From: Amycolatopsis balhimycina FH 1894
GTDB taxonomy: Bacteria; Actinomycetota; Actinomycetes; Mycobacteriales; Pseudonocardiaceae
DNA length: 64,000 nt
Direction of reading: 5' to 3'
Assembly: GCF_000384295.1 (NCBI RefSeq)
Contig: NZ_KB913037.1
Coordinates: forward strand, 5,824,822-5,888,821
The stretch's first letter is position 1, and each line of letters begins with the position of its first letter. The position numbers and the translations under genes are program-made. The notes under the pieces are model-generated. The model did no database searches, was not told where the DNA came from, and saw only the letters and a list, made by a program, of their open reading frames with translations. Positions 52,589 through 62,010 of the stretch are shown piece after piece.

Positions 52589-53530
52589 TCACATTTCGGC
52601 CGACGCGAGGAGCTCCCCGGCGAGTTCGAGGGCGTGATCGACGTCCTTGGCGACGTAGTGGAGGTCGACGAGCACCTCGGTGATGCCCTCTTCGCGGGCG
52701 ACGTCCAGGCACGGCGGGACGTCGGCGACCGTCTCGACGCCGGTGCCCAGCCGCGGGTTGATCCGCAGGACCCGGCGCAGCGCGCCCGGGTCGCGCCCGG
52801 CCTTCTCGGCGGCGTCCACCGCGACCGACCAGAGCCCGGTGAGGTACTGCTTCGGCATCCAGCCCGCCAGCCAGCCGTCCGCGCGCCGCCCCACCCGGGC
52901 CAGTGCCGGCGGCGAGAACCCGCCGAGCAGCACCGGCGGCCGCGGCTCCTGCGCCGGGCGCAGGCCCACCGTCGACGGCGCGATCCGCCACTGCGGGCCC
53001 TCGTGCTCCGCCGGGTCGCCGGTCCACAGCGCGTCGAGCGCGTCGAGCAGCTCTTCGAGCCGCTTGCCCCGGCCTTCCCACGGCACGCCGGTGGCGAAGT
53101 ACTCCTCGCGCAGCCAGCCGAGGCCGAGCCCGACGTCCAGTCTTCCCGCGCTGGCGAGGTCGAGCGAGGTCAGCGCCCTGGCGAGCAGCACGGGGGAATA
53201 GACCGGCCCGGTCAGTGCGCTCATCCCGAGCCTGGCCGTGCGCGTCACCGCGGCCGCGGCCGCCAGCGTCGTGAACGGGTCGGCGAAGGTCTCGAACTCC
53301 TTCGGGTACGGGTGCTCCGGCGTCCCGCCTCCCGGGTAGAGGTCCGACGGCTCCCGCGGCGCGAGGATCCGGTCGCCCACCCAGAGTGAGGTGAAGCCGA
53401 GGTCCTCCGCGGCGGCCGCGAAGCGCGCGACGGCGGCGGGGTCGGCGAGGGCCCCGTACTGGGGTAGCGCCAGCCCGAGCCGCAGCCCGCGCACCGGTCC
53501 CGGGGCGGGGGTGGTCGTCATGGCGGACAT
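52589..53530 (-). CDS. Luciferase-like (LLM) F420-dependent oxidoreductase
   Basis: 313 aa from ATG 53530; ATG 53521 (MTTTPAPG) is alternative. LLM TIM-barrel pattern: LGLALPQYGALADPAAVARF, LGFTSLWVGDRILAP, PFTTLAAAAAVTRTARLG, GLGWLREEYFATGVPWEGRG and PPVLLGGFSPPALARVGRRADGW. The family mostly uses reduced F420 or FMN to act on small molecules; the substrate is unknown. It occupies the place between the hadAB block and tRNA-Trp that hadC holds in mycobacteria. Confidence 0.85.
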   Translation of the reverse strand: MSAMTTTPAPGPVRGLRLGLALPQYGALADPAAVARFAAAAEDLGFTSLWVGDRILAPREPSDLYPGGGTPEHPYPKEFETFADPFTTLAAAAAVTRTARLGMSALTGPVYSPVLLARALTSLDLASAGRLDVGLGLGWLREEYFATGVPWEGRGKRLEELLDALDALWTGDPAEHEGPQWRIAPSTVGLRPAQEPRPPVLLGGFSPPALARVGRRADGWLAGWMPKQYLTGLWSVAVDAAEKAGRDPGALRRVLRINPRLGTGVETVADVPPCLDVAREEGITEVLVDLHYVAKDVDHALELAGELLASAEM

Positions 53531-53605
53531 CCTGGCATGATCAGGTGGCCGGCGGGGAGTTTTCCGCAGGCCGACCGGGGTACGGCGGTCGATCGGGGGG
53601 CGCGG

Positions 53606-53636
53606 TTGCGAGCTCTCGCGAGGCTTGCCGTAGACT
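53606..53636 (+). promoter_or_regulatory. Likely promoter upstream of tRNA-Trp/secE
   Basis: TTGCGA (53606-53611) and TAGACT (53631-53636), 19 bases apart, about 90 bases before tRNA-Trp. A small hairpin CATCCCC/GGGGATG lies between it and the tRNA. Confidence 0.45.
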
Positions 53637-53727
53637 TCGGGACTTGGAACGCACTACGGTCATCCCCGCCTGGATGGTGGGGATGATGGAATGCGTCCTC
53701 CGGGGCTCCGAGCGATCGGGGCTCCAC

Positions 53728-53800
<73 letters not shown>

Positions 53801-53832
53801 CGTAACGGAACTGGTGGAGCGGAGGAGTGGTC

Positions 53833-54267
53833 GTGAGCGACAGCGACGCCAGCGGCGGCGAGCAGGAGCAGGACGGCGCCGGGCAGAAGCCCGAGAGCCC
53901 GTCCCGTCCCGTGACAGCCGCTGCCCGGCGTGAACGCCGTGCGACCGCTCGTCCGGCGGGGAAGTCCGCGGCACGTGCGGACGACAAGACGCGCCCGGCC
54001 GGGAAGTCGGGGGAGAAGACCGCTCCCGACGCGAAGGGCGCTCCGACTCCGAAGCGGGACCAGAAGCCGAAGAAGGCTTCCGTGTTCGCCCGGCTGGTGC
54101 GCTTCATCCGCGAGGTCTGGGCCGAGCTGCGCAAGGTCATCTGGCCGAACCGCAAGCAGATGTTCACCTACACCGTGGTCGTGCTGGCCTTCGTGGTGTT
54201 CATGGTGGGCCTGGTGAGCGTGCTCGACCTGGCATTCAAGTGGGGCATCGGCAAGATCTTCGGCTGA
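53833..54267 (+). CDS. secE: Preprotein translocase subunit SecE
   Basis: 144 aa from GTG 53833 with GGAGGAG directly upstream (GTG 53827 abuts the RBS and is less likely). A long charged, low-complexity N-terminal extension (about 1-80), typical of actinobacterial SecE, precedes the conserved [20 protein letters not shown] and a single membrane helix ([21 protein letters not shown]). It stabilises SecY in the Sec translocon. tRNA-Trp, secE, nusG order is conserved. Confidence 0.95.
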   Translation: MSDSDASGGEQEQDGAGQKPESPSRPVTAAARRERRATARPAGKSAARADDKTRPAGKSGEKTAPDAKGAPTPKRDQKPKKASVFARLVRFIREVWAELRKVIWPNRKQMFTYTVVVLAFVVFMVGLVSVLDLAFKWGIGKIFG

Positions 54268-54344
54268 CGCGCCCTCGCGGCGCGGCGCCGATGGGGCTCA
54301 GGTCCCGGCCTGGCCCCGGCAATGATCAACTGAGAGGACGGAAC

Positions 54345-55169
54345 GTGACCTCCGACAACGGCACATCAGCCGGTCACGACCTGACCGAGCTTTCCGACGA
54401 GCAGGTGCACGTGGCACTCGGTGACGAGGAATCCGCGCACCTCGAGCCCGTCGAGGTGTCGGACTCCGAGGTCGACGACGACGCTTCCGTCGACGACGCC
54501 GACGCCGCCGCTTCCGCTGACGAAGCCGACGAGCCCGCCGCGGACGACGAGGACCCGGTCGCCAAGCTGCGCGCCGAGCTGGTCGCCGCGCCCGGCGAGT
54601 GGTACGTCGTGCACTCGTACGCCGGGTACGAGAACAAGGTGAAGACCAACCTCGAGACCCGGACCCAGACCCTGGACGTCGAGGACTACATCTTCCAGAT
54701 CGAGGTCCCGACCGAAGAGGTCACCGAGATCAAGAACGGCCAGCGCAAGCAGGTGCAGCGCAAGGTGCTGCCCGGCTACATCCTGGTCCGGATGGACCTG
54801 AACGACGCCTCGTGGAGCGCAGTGCGCAACACGCCGGGTGTCACCGGGTTCGTCGGCGCCACCTCGCGGCCGTCGCCGCTGACCGTGGACGAGGTCCTGA
54901 AGTTCCTCGCGCCGAAGGTCGAGAGCGAAGCCCCGGCGAAGGCCGGCAAGGGCGACTCCACCTCGGCGTCGTCGCAGCTCGGCGGACCGACGGTCGAGGT
55001 CGACTTCGAGATCGGCGAGTCGGTCACGGTCATGGACGGTCCGTTCGCGACGCTCCCGGCGACGATCTCCGAGGTCAACATCGACGGGCAGAAGCTGAAG
55101 GTCCTGGTGTCCATCTTCGGCCGGGAGACCCCGGTCGAGCTGTCGTTCAACCAGGTCTCCAAGATCTGA
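54345..55169 (+). CDS. nusG: Transcription termination/antitermination protein NusG
   Basis: 274 aa from GTG 54345 (GAGAGGACG upstream). An acidic Asp/Glu/Ala-rich N-terminal extension (about 1-85) is typical of actinomycetes. NGN domain: [50 protein letters not shown] domain at the C-terminus: [20 protein letters not shown]. It tunes elongation and, with Rho, termination. Confidence 0.96.
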   Translation: MTSDNGTSAGHDLTELSDEQVHVALGDEESAHLEPVEVSDSEVDDDASVDDADAAASADEADEPAADDEDPVAKLRAELVAAPGEWYVVHSYAGYENKVKTNLETRTQTLDVEDYIFQIEVPTEEVTEIKNGQRKQVQRKVLPGYILVRMDLNDASWSAVRNTPGVTGFVGATSRPSPLTVDEVLKFLAPKVESEAPAKAGKGDSTSASSQLGGPTVEVDFEIGESVTVMDGPFATLPATISEVNIDGQKLKVLVSIFGRETPVELSFNQVSKI

Positions 55170-55243
55170 CGGCCGCCCGGTCGGCCGCAGTCCCCGCGTC
55201 CACGGCAGGTACACGGGGAACGTAGTACAGGACAGGAAAAGAA

Positions 55244-55681
55244 ATGCCACCCAAGAAGAAGAAGCTTGCGGCGATCATCAAGCTGCAGATCAAGGCGGGT
55301 GCGGCCAACCCCGCGCCGCCGGTCGGCCCCGCGCTGGGTCAGCACGGCGTCAACATCATGGAGTTCTGCAAGGCCTACAACGCCGCGACCGAGTCGCAGC
55401 GCGGGGACGTCGTCCCGGTCGAGATCTCCGTGTACGAGGACCGGTCGTTCGACTTCAAGCTGAAGACGCCGCCGGCCGCGCGCCTGCTGCTCAAGGCTGC
55501 TGGTGTCGAGAAGGGCTCCGGCGAGCCGCACAAGACCAAGGTCGCCAAGGTTACTTGGGACCAGGTCCGCGAGATCGCCAAGACCAAGGAGACCGACCTC
55601 AACGCGCACGACATCGACCAGGCCGCGAAGATCATCGCCGGCACTGCTCGTTCGATGGGCATCACGGTCGTCGACGCCTGA
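55244..55681 (+). CDS. rplK: 50S ribosomal protein L11
   Basis: 145 aa from ATG 55244 (AGGAAAAG upstream). [40 protein letters not shown] and [20 protein letters not shown] are standard L11 stretches. It is the binding site for GTPase-associated factors and thiopeptides. Fourth gene of the nusG block. Confidence 0.97.
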   Translation: MPPKKKKLAAIIKLQIKAGAANPAPPVGPALGQHGVNIMEFCKAYNAATESQRGDVVPVEISVYEDRSFDFKLKTPPAARLLLKAAGVEKGSGEPHKTKVAKVTWDQVREIAKTKETDLNAHDIDQAAKIIAGTARSMGITVVDA

Positions 55682-55755
55682 TCCACCGCAGTACGTGGGA
55701 GAGCCCGTGCTGGCTCTGACACCACACTGATCCACGATTACTTAAGGACAGAAGC

Positions 55756-56475
55756 ATGACCAAGCACAGCAAGGCTTACCGCCAGGCTGCGGAGCTGATC
55801 GACAAGGCGCGGCTGTACGCGCCTCTCGACGCCGCGAAGCTGGCGAAGGAAACCTCCAAGACCAAGATGGACGCGACAGTCGAGGTCGCGATGCGTCTCG
55901 GTGTGGACCCCCGCAAGGCCGACCAGATGGTCCGCGGCACCGTGAACCTGCCGCACGGCACCGGTAAGACCGCCCGCGTCATCGTCTTCGCCGTCGGCGA
56001 CAAGGCCGCCGAGGCCGAAGCCGCCGGCGCGGACGCGGTCGGCACCGACGAGCTGATCGAGCGCATCCAGGGTGGCTGGCTCGACTTCGACGCCGCGATC
56101 GCGACGCCGGACCAGATGGCCAAGGTGGGCCGCATCGCCCGCATCCTCGGCCCGCGTGGCCTGATGCCGAACCCGAAGACCGGCACGGTGACCCCCGCGG
56201 TCGAGAAGGCCGTGAAGGACATTAAGGGCGGAAAGATCAACTTCCGCGTCGACAAGCAGGCCAACCTGCACCTGGTGATCGGCAAGGCTTCCTTCGACAC
56301 CGAGAAGCTGGTCGAGAACTACGCGGCCGCGCTGGACGAGATCCTCCGCGCCAAGCCGTCGTCGGCGAAGGGCCGTTACCTGAAGAAGGTCACCTTCACC
56401 ACGACGATGGGCCCGGGCATCCCGGTCGACCCGCTGCGCACCCGCAACCTCCTTTCGGAGGATGCGGGCGTCTGA
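55756..56475 (+). CDS. rplA: 50S ribosomal protein L1
   Basis: 239 aa from ATG 55756 (AAGGACAGAAG upstream). [60 protein letters not shown] and [19 protein letters not shown] are standard L1. It forms the L1 stalk of the ribosome and also binds its own mRNA. A terminator hairpin follows the stop. Confidence 0.97.
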   Translation: MTKHSKAYRQAAELIDKARLYAPLDAAKLAKETSKTKMDATVEVAMRLGVDPRKADQMVRGTVNLPHGTGKTARVIVFAVGDKAAEAEAAGADAVGTDELIERIQGGWLDFDAAIATPDQMAKVGRIARILGPRGLMPNPKTGTVTPAVEKAVKDIKGGKINFRVDKQANLHLVIGKASFDTEKLVENYAAALDEILRAKPSSAKGRYLKKVTFTTTMGPGIPVDPLRTRNLLSEDAGV

Positions 56476-56488
56476 GTCGGACGTCACC

Positions 56489-56527
56489 AGAAAGGGCGTT
56501 CCCGCTTGCTGCGGGGGCGCCCTTTCT
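56489..56527 (+). terminator. Terminator after rplA
   Basis: 10-base arms AGAAAGGGCG / CGCCCTTTCT, with further CCCGC/GCGGG pairing in the loop, ending in TTCTTC. Confidence 0.75.
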
Positions 56528-56536
56528 TCGTGTCTT

Positions 56537-57319
56537 ATGGACGTCATGCCGACTTTCGCGTCGTTCGACGGGCTCCGGTTGAACTACACGGTGTGGGAGG
56601 GCGACGGCGCCCACCGCCCGGTCCTGCTGCAGCACGGCTTCGCCGCGGACACGAACGCGAACTGGATCTCCACGGGCGTCGTCGCGGCGCTGCGGTCGGC
56701 CGGCCTGACGGTGATTTCCCTGGACGCGCGCGGCCACGGCCGGTCCGAGAAGCCGCACGACGAGTCCCGCTACACCGAGGACAGCATGGCCCGGGACGTC
56801 TCGGCCCTGCTCGACGAACTGGCCCTCGACGAGGTGTCGATGGTCGGCTACTCGATGGGCGCGATCATCGCCCTGACGGTGGCGGCGGCGGACAAGCGCA
56901 TCCGCTGCCTGGCAACGGGCGGCGTGGGTTCGGGCATCGTCGACTTCGGCGGCGTGGACCTGCGCGTGCTGAAGCCGGTCGACATCGCTTCGGCGTTGCT
57001 GGCGGAGGACCCTGCCTTGGTCCCGCCATCGGGAGTCCCGTTCCGTCTCCTGGCCGACGCGGTGGGCGGGGACCGTCAGGCGCTGGCGGCGGTGGCGCTG
57101 GCGTCGCGGGAGGGTTATCTGGACCTGTCGGCGATCGGGGTCCCGACGTTGGTACTGGCGGGCGACCAGGACCAGCTGGCGGCGGAGCCGGAGAGGCTGG
57201 CGGCGGCGATCGCGGGAGCCCGCCTGGTGCGCATCCCGGGAGATCACATGACGGCGGTCATGTCACCGGCGTTCTCGGAGGCGCTGGTGGCGTTCCTGTC
57301 GGCGCCGCACCCCCGCTGA
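56537..57319 (+). CDS. Alpha/beta-hydrolase
   Basis: 260 aa from ATG 56537 (ATG 56546 is also possible). PVLLQHGFAADTNANW (oxyanion-hole side), nucleophile Ser in MVGYSMGAIIAL, Asp in LVLAGDQDQLA and His in RIPGDHMTAVM: a complete catalytic triad. Length and the HGFA start suggest an esterase or other small-molecule hydrolase; no substrate can be assigned. It starts inside the L1 terminator region, only 10 bases after it, so it may have its own promoter in the L1 coding end. Confidence 0.82.
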   Translation: MDVMPTFASFDGLRLNYTVWEGDGAHRPVLLQHGFAADTNANWISTGVVAALRSAGLTVISLDARGHGRSEKPHDESRYTEDSMARDVSALLDELALDEVSMVGYSMGAIIALTVAAADKRIRCLATGGVGSGIVDFGGVDLRVLKPVDIASALLAEDPALVPPSGVPFRLLADAVGGDRQALAAVALASREGYLDLSAIGVPTLVLAGDQDQLAAEPERLAAAIAGARLVRIPGDHMTAVMSPAFSEALVAFLSAPHPR

Positions 57320-57320
57320 G

Positions 57321-58328
57321 TCAGCTCGTCGGGGTGGCGGTGGCAGGCACTCCGCTGCACTTCGCCGGCCCGATCGCGTGGCCGGTGATGAGCCATTGCC
57401 CCTTCTCGACCTTCGAGACCGTGAAGACCCCCAGTGCCGGGCCGCCCTTGACGGCGAACGTGCACGAATCGATCGTCACGGTGTCTCCGGGCAAGGGCTC
57501 CGACACACTCGACGGCAGGGACTCGGCGTAGTCGTTCTTGTTCGTCACCTGCGTGGCGAGGAACTCGACGGCCTTCTTGCAGTCGGTCTGGGCGGCGTTC
57601 TGGCGGAACGTCTGGGCGATGTCCTGCGCGAACTGGGTTTGGATGTCGCGCTGTCCCTCGTTCTGGAACCGGCCGCAGGCGTCGTCGACCCGGCCCTGGG
57701 CGACGTTGTGGTAGACCATCCGCACCGCCTCGTACGGGTTCGTCGAGAACACGTGGTTCGTGTGGTACTTCCCGCCGCCTTCCTGGGCGAGCTGGGCGGA
57801 GGTCTTGCCGGAGTCGTTGGGGAAGAAGTGGTTGTACAGCCACGTTCCCGCGATCGCGAGGATCACGATGGCCAGCACCCAGGCGATGACCTTCTTCCCG
57901 AGCCACGTCACCCACTTCGGTGCGCGACGACGTTCGGCCGGCACCAGCTGGTAGCCCGGCGGGATCATCGGCGGCTGGCCACCCTGCTGGGGCGCCGGTG
58001 CCTGGACGACGCCCGCGTCGGGTGCGGAGGCCGGCTGGTTGCCCTGCTGGGCCTGGGTGAAGCGCAGGTAGTCCTGGAACTGCTGGAACTGGCGGAACTG
58101 CTCCAGCTCGGCCGGATCAACCGGCGGCTGAGCGGGCGCTCCGGACGGCTGGGGGAGCGCCGGAGTGCCCCGGACGGGGACGGGAGCGGCGCTCGGCTGC
58201 GGAAGTACCGGAGAGCCCTGGCCAGGCGTCGGGGCGTTGCCGGGCTGTCCGTTCCCGGCCGCGGGCGCGCCTGAGCCCGCCCGTTCGATGTCCGAGCCCG
58301 GCTTTCCGTCATCGCGCTGCTCCGCCAC
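57321..58328 (-). CDS. Uncharacterised membrane protein with proline-rich N-terminus
   Basis: 335 aa. Residues 1-130 are a disordered Pro/Ala/Gln stretch with a short internal repeat (PALPQPS/PVLPQPS), then one membrane helix (VIAWVLAIVILAIAGTWLY) at about 148-168, then an extracytoplasmic domain with Cys residues (DDACGRFQNEGQRDIQ, TDCKKAVEFLA, VTIDSCTFAVKGG) that suggests a disulfide. No family is recognised. Convergent with the hydrolase, one base between stops. Confidence 0.7.
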   Translation of the reverse strand: MAEQRDDGKPGSDIERAGSGAPAAGNGQPGNAPTPGQGSPVLPQPSAAPVPVRGTPALPQPSGAPAQPPVDPAELEQFRQFQQFQDYLRFTQAQQGNQPASAPDAGVVQAPAPQQGGQPPMIPPGYQLVPAERRRAPKWVTWLGKKVIAWVLAIVILAIAGTWLYNHFFPNDSGKTSAQLAQEGGGKYHTNHVFSTNPYEAVRMVYHNVAQGRVDDACGRFQNEGQRDIQTQFAQDIAQTFRQNAAQTDCKKAVEFLATQVTNKNDYAESLPSSVSEPLPGDTVTIDSCTFAVKGGPALGVFTVSKVEKGQWLITGHAIGPAKCSGVPATATPTS

Positions 58329-58439
58329 GTCACCATGATGCCCTCCGGGCCGCCGCGGGGAACCCCCAGCCGCCCTAAACGCAGGTCAGGGCGGGGGGTG
58401 GGAACGGCCCCCGAAACCCGTCCCGTACACTTGACGACA

Positions 58440-58625
58440 GTTCTACCGAAGACCGCTGGTTTTCCCTGCAAGGGGAACGAAGGTCCCGCATCACGCCGGG
58501 GCGGCCCGCGCAGGAGGAACGAGGCCGGGCACCCCCAGGTGCCCAACAACGCCCCGCGCCTGCTTGCGCGAGGGCGTTTCGTCGTTTCGGGGGTCTCCTT
58601 CGCACGCCAGTGGAAACACTAGCCA
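58440..58625 (+). ncRNA. L10-type leader RNA with a terminator-like hairpin upstream of rplJ
   Basis: An untranslated leader of rplJ with a possible -10 (TACACT, 58426-58431) just before it. It contains the L10 leader pattern (GAAGACCGCTGG ... CTGCAAGGGGAACGAAGGTC) that binds L10-(L12)4 in many bacteria, and a GC-rich hairpin at 58548-58580 (AACGCCC...GGGCGTT) followed by a T-rich run TTTCGTCGTTTC. The pair could form an attenuator. The class is inferred from position and pattern. Confidence 0.65.
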
Positions 58626-58640
58626 AGAGAGGAGGCGACC

Positions 58641-59195
58641 ATGGCGAAGCCCGACAAGGTGGCGGCCGTCGCCGAGATCGCGGAGAGCTTCCGCAGCAGC
58701 TCGGCCACCGTCGTTACCCAGTACACCGGCCTCTCCGTGTCCCAGCTGTCCCAGCTGCGCCGCGCTCTCGGCACCAGTGCCAAGTACCGGGTCGCGAAGA
58801 ACACCCTCGTCAAACGTGCCGCCGAGGACGCCGGCGTCCAGGGGCTCGAGGACCTGTTCGTCGGCGCGACCGCCATCGCCTTCGTCGAGGGTGAAGCTGT
58901 CGACGCCGCCAAGGCGCTTCGCGACTTCGCGAAGGACAACAACGCGCTTGTGATCAAGGGCGGCTACATGGATGGCAAAGCGCTGTCCGTGGACGAGATC
59001 AACCGGATCGCCGATCTCGACAGCCGTGAGGTCCTGCTCTCCAAGGCAGCGGGCGCGTTCAAGGCGAAGCTTTCCCAGGCCGCCGCGCTGTTCCAGGCGC
59101 CGGCGTCCCAGGTCGCCCGCCTGGCTGCCGCGCTGGAGGAGAAGCAGCGCAACGCCACCGGTACCGAAGCAGCCGAAGCACCCGCCGAGAGCTGA
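58641..59195 (+). CDS. rplJ: 50S ribosomal protein L10
   Basis: 184 aa from ATG 58641 (AGAGGAGG upstream). [57 protein letters not shown] and the long C-terminal helix that holds L12 dimers ([22 protein letters not shown]) are standard. It anchors the L12 stalk. Preceded by an L10 leader, followed by rplL. Confidence 0.97.
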   Translation: MAKPDKVAAVAEIAESFRSSSATVVTQYTGLSVSQLSQLRRALGTSAKYRVAKNTLVKRAAEDAGVQGLEDLFVGATAIAFVEGEAVDAAKALRDFAKDNNALVIKGGYMDGKALSVDEINRIADLDSREVLLSKAAGAFKAKLSQAAALFQAPASQVARLAAALEEKQRNATGTEAAEAPAES

Positions 59196-59247
59196 ACCAC
59201 CCCCACCCCCGAACTTCTTTAGTTCGTTTTTCTGAGAGGAAGCCATC

Positions 59248-59631
59248 ATGGCGAAGCTGAGCACCGCCGAGCTGATCGACGCCTTCAAGGAGCTCACCCT
59301 CCTCGAGCTGTCCGAGTTCGTGAAGGAGTTCGAGGAGACCTTCGACGTCACCGCCGCCGCTCCGGTCGCCGTTGCCGCCGGCCCGGCCGCCGCCGCTGCC
59401 GCCCCGGTCGAGGAGCAGGACGAGTTCGACGTCGTCCTCGAGGGCGCCGGCGAGAAGAAGATCCAGGTCATCAAGGTCGTCCGCGAGGTCGTCTCGGGTC
59501 TGGGCCTGAAGGAGGCCAAGGAGCTGGTCGAGGCCGCTCCCAAGGCTCTCCTGGAGAAGGTCGACAAGGAGGCCGCCGAGGCCGCCAAGGAGAAGCTCGA
59601 GGCCGCGGGCGCCAAGATCTCCATCAAGTGA
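59248..59631 (+). CDS. rplL: 50S ribosomal protein L7/L12
   Basis: 127 aa from ATG 59248 (GAGAGGAAG upstream). N-terminal dimer domain [21 protein letters not shown], an Ala/Val/Pro hinge, C-terminal factor-binding domain [20 protein letters not shown] and [19 protein letters not shown]. Standard L12. Confidence 0.97.
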   Translation: MAKLSTAELIDAFKELTLLELSEFVKEFEETFDVTAAAPVAVAAGPAAAAAAPVEEQDEFDVVLEGAGEKKIQVIKVVREVVSGLGLKEAKELVEAAPKALLEKVDKEAAEAAKEKLEAAGAKISIK

Positions 59632-59666
59632 TTCCGGGCGCGCAAGCGCCTACGCACCACCTCGTG

Positions 59667-59700
59667 AAGGGGCGGGCATCCACTCGGATGCCCGCCCCTT
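59667..59700 (+). terminator. Terminator after rplL
   Basis: Perfect 15-base arms AAGGGGCGGGCATCC / GGATGCCCGCCCCTT with a 4-base loop. Confidence 0.85.
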
Positions 59701-60033
59701 CCGTGTCTACGACTTCCTGAGCTGCGGGCCTGCCGCAACCCCTAGGAGGGGTGTCCGGATGTCCCCGGGGTCCCTAAATCGTCGGTTCGGGGCTCCGGAA
59801 CTCTGCGCCGTTGCCCCGATTGGACTACCGTGCTGCCCGTTGGCGATCACGGCGGGGTGACGATGGGCCCGGGGCTGGCCAGAAAAGAAAACTGGTGAGT
59901 AACCTGTTCGCACTCAGCTCGTTGCACCTGGTTGACGCGGGTTCGTGGGCGCCACCGGCCCACATCCGCCGCCGGCGTGGGTGGCAGGGTGTGGCAGCGG
60001 GCGCAATGACGCGGAACAGCTCCTGGAGGTGCG
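59701..60033. other. Gene-free interval between rplL and mkl
   Basis: 333 bases with no supported gene. It must carry the promoter of the mce operon; no clear -35/-10 pair stands out. No repeat or RNA gene is recognised. Confidence 0.5.
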
Positions 60034-61215
60034 ATGGGTGCCGAGGTGGTCATCGAAGGTCTGACGAAGTCCTTCGGTAAGCAGACCATCTGGCGGGACG
60101 TCACGTTGACGCTCCCCCCGGGCGAAGTGTCGGCCATGCTCGGCCCGTCAGGGACCGGCAAGTCGGTCTTCCTGAAGTCGATGATCGGGCTGCTCAAGCC
60201 CGACCGCGGCCGCTGCGTGATCAACGGTGTCGACATCGTCACCTGCTCCGAGCACAAGCTCTACGAGATCCGGAAGCTCTTCGGCGTCCTCTTCCAGGAC
60301 GGCGCGCTCTTCGGCTCGATGAACCTCTACGACAACGTCGCCTTCCCGCTGCGCGAGCACACGAAGAAGTCCGAGACGGAAATCCGCCGGATCGTCCTCG
60401 AAAAGCTCGACATGACCGGTCTGAACGGCGCCGACAAGAAGCTGCCGGGCGAGATCTCCGGTGGGATGCGCAAGCGCGCCGGCCTGGCCCGCGCTCTCGT
60501 GCTGGACCCGGAGATCATCCTGGTCGACGAGCCGGACTCGGGCCTCGACCCGGTCCGCACGACCTACATCTCGCAGCTGTTCCTCGACGTCAACGCGCAG
60601 ATCGACGCGACGTTCCTGATCGTCACCCACAACATCAACCTGGCCCGCACGGTGCCGGACAACCTGGGCATGCTCTTCCGCAAGGAACTGGTCATGTTCG
60701 GCCCGCGCGAGGTGCTGCTGACCAGCGAAGAGCCGGTCGTCAAGCAGTTCCTCAACGGCAAGATGCAGGGCCCGATCGGCATGTCCGAGGAGAAGGACTC
60801 CGCCCAGATGGCCGCCGAGCAGGCGATGTTCGACGCCGGGCACCACGCGGGCGGGGTCGAGGACATCAGCGGGGTGCCGCCGCAGATGCAGACGACGCCG
60901 GGCGTGCCCACCCGGATGGGTGCCGTGCGCCGGAAGGACCGCGTCATGGAGATCATGCACCGGCTGCCGCCTGCCGCACAGGAGAGCATCATCGAGTCGC
61001 TGAGCCCGGAGGAGCAGCGCCACTACGGCGTGCGGCCGCACCGCGGGCAGCCGCAGCAGGTCGGCGCCCGCCCGCAGGGTGACGGCGTCCCGAACCAGCA
61101 CCACGGGCAGCTCCCCGCCGACCAGGTGGCCCGCATCCCGGGCGGCGGCCAGCCGCCGAGACCCGGCACGCACCGGATGCCACCACCACGTGACAACGGG
61201 CCAGGTGGCCGGTGA
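60034..61215 (+). CDS. mkl: Mce-transport ATPase (MceG/Mkl type)
   Basis: 393 aa from ATG 60034. ABC ATPase: Walker A GPSGTGKSVFLKSMIGL near residue 36, LPGEISGGMRKRAGLARAL (signature), IILVDEPDSGLDPV (Walker B) and an H-loop VTHN. A long, Pro/Gln/Gly-rich C-terminal extension (from about residue 270) is characteristic of actinobacterial MceG. It energises Mce lipid importers together with the YrbE permeases. GTGA overlap with yrbE A. Confidence 0.93.
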   Translation: MGAEVVIEGLTKSFGKQTIWRDVTLTLPPGEVSAMLGPSGTGKSVFLKSMIGLLKPDRGRCVINGVDIVTCSEHKLYEIRKLFGVLFQDGALFGSMNLYDNVAFPLREHTKKSETEIRRIVLEKLDMTGLNGADKKLPGEISGGMRKRAGLARALVLDPEIILVDEPDSGLDPVRTTYISQLFLDVNAQIDATFLIVTHNINLARTVPDNLGMLFRKELVMFGPREVLLTSEEPVVKQFLNGKMQGPIGMSEEKDSAQMAAEQAMFDAGHHAGGVEDISGVPPQMQTTPGVPTRMGAVRRKDRVMEIMHRLPPAAQESIIESLSPEEQRHYGVRPHRGQPQQVGARPQGDGVPNQHHGQLPADQVARIPGGGQPPRPGTHRMPPPRDNGPGGR

Positions 61216-62006
61216 GTTCTCCCGCAACACAGGCGAAGATTCCCGGGATCGGCATGCTCCGCGAGACCGGGAACCTGTTCGCTCTCGGCCTGGACATCGT
61301 CCGCGGCCTGTTCCAGAGGCCTTTTCAGCTGCGGGAGTTCATCCAGCAGTCGTGGTTCATCGCGAGCGTGACGATCCTGCCGACGGCCCTGGTGGCCATC
61401 CCGTTCGGCGCCGTCATCTCGCTGCAGTTCGGGTCGCTCGCCCGCCAGCTGGGCGCGCAGTCCTACACCGGCGCGGGCTCCGTGCTCGCCACCGTGCAGC
61501 AGGCCAGTCCGCTGGTCACCGCGCTGCTGGTGGCGGGCGCGGGCGGCTCCGCCGTCTGCGCCGACATCGGCGCCCGGACCATCCGTGAAGAGATCGCCGC
61601 GATGGAGGTGCTCGGCGTCTCCGCGGTCCAGCGGCTGATCGTGCCGCGCACCCTGGCCATGATGCTGGTCGCGCTCCTGCTCAACGGCATGGTCAGCGTC
61701 ATCGGCGTGCTGGGCGGCTACTTCTTCAACGTCGTGCTGCAGGGCGGGACGCCGGGCGCGTACCTGGCGAGCTTCTCGGCCCTCGCGCAGCTTCCCGACC
61801 TGTGGGTCGGTGAGTTCAAGGCGCTGGTCTTCGGGTTCATCGCCGCCGTCGTCGCCTCCTACCGGGGGCTCAACCCCTCCGGCGGCCCGAAGGGCGTCGG
61901 GGACGCGGTGAACCAGTCGGTGGTCATCACGTTCCTCATGCTGTTCGTCGTGAACTTCGTGATCACCCTGATCTACCTGCAGATCGTGCCCGGAAAGCTG
62001 GACTAG
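61212..62006 (+). CDS. MCE-family ABC permease YrbE type A
   Basis: 264 aa from GTG 61212. MlaE/YrbE membrane-permease pattern: about five helices with the characteristic VTALLVAGAGGSAVCADIGARTIREEIAAMEVLG loop and PRTLAMMLVALLLNGMVSV. It forms half the membrane pore of a Mce lipid-uptake system. Four bases separate it from the second permease. Confidence 0.92.
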   Translation: MSSPATQAKIPGIGMLRETGNLFALGLDIVRGLFQRPFQLREFIQQSWFIASVTILPTALVAIPFGAVISLQFGSLARQLGAQSYTGAGSVLATVQQASPLVTALLVAGAGGSAVCADIGARTIREEIAAMEVLGVSAVQRLIVPRTLAMMLVALLLNGMVSVIGVLGGYFFNVVLQGGTPGAYLASFSALAQLPDLWVGEFKALVFGFIAAVVASYRGLNPSGGPKGVGDAVNQSVVITFLMLFVVNFVITLIYLQIVPGKLD

Positions 62007-62010
62007 CGCC

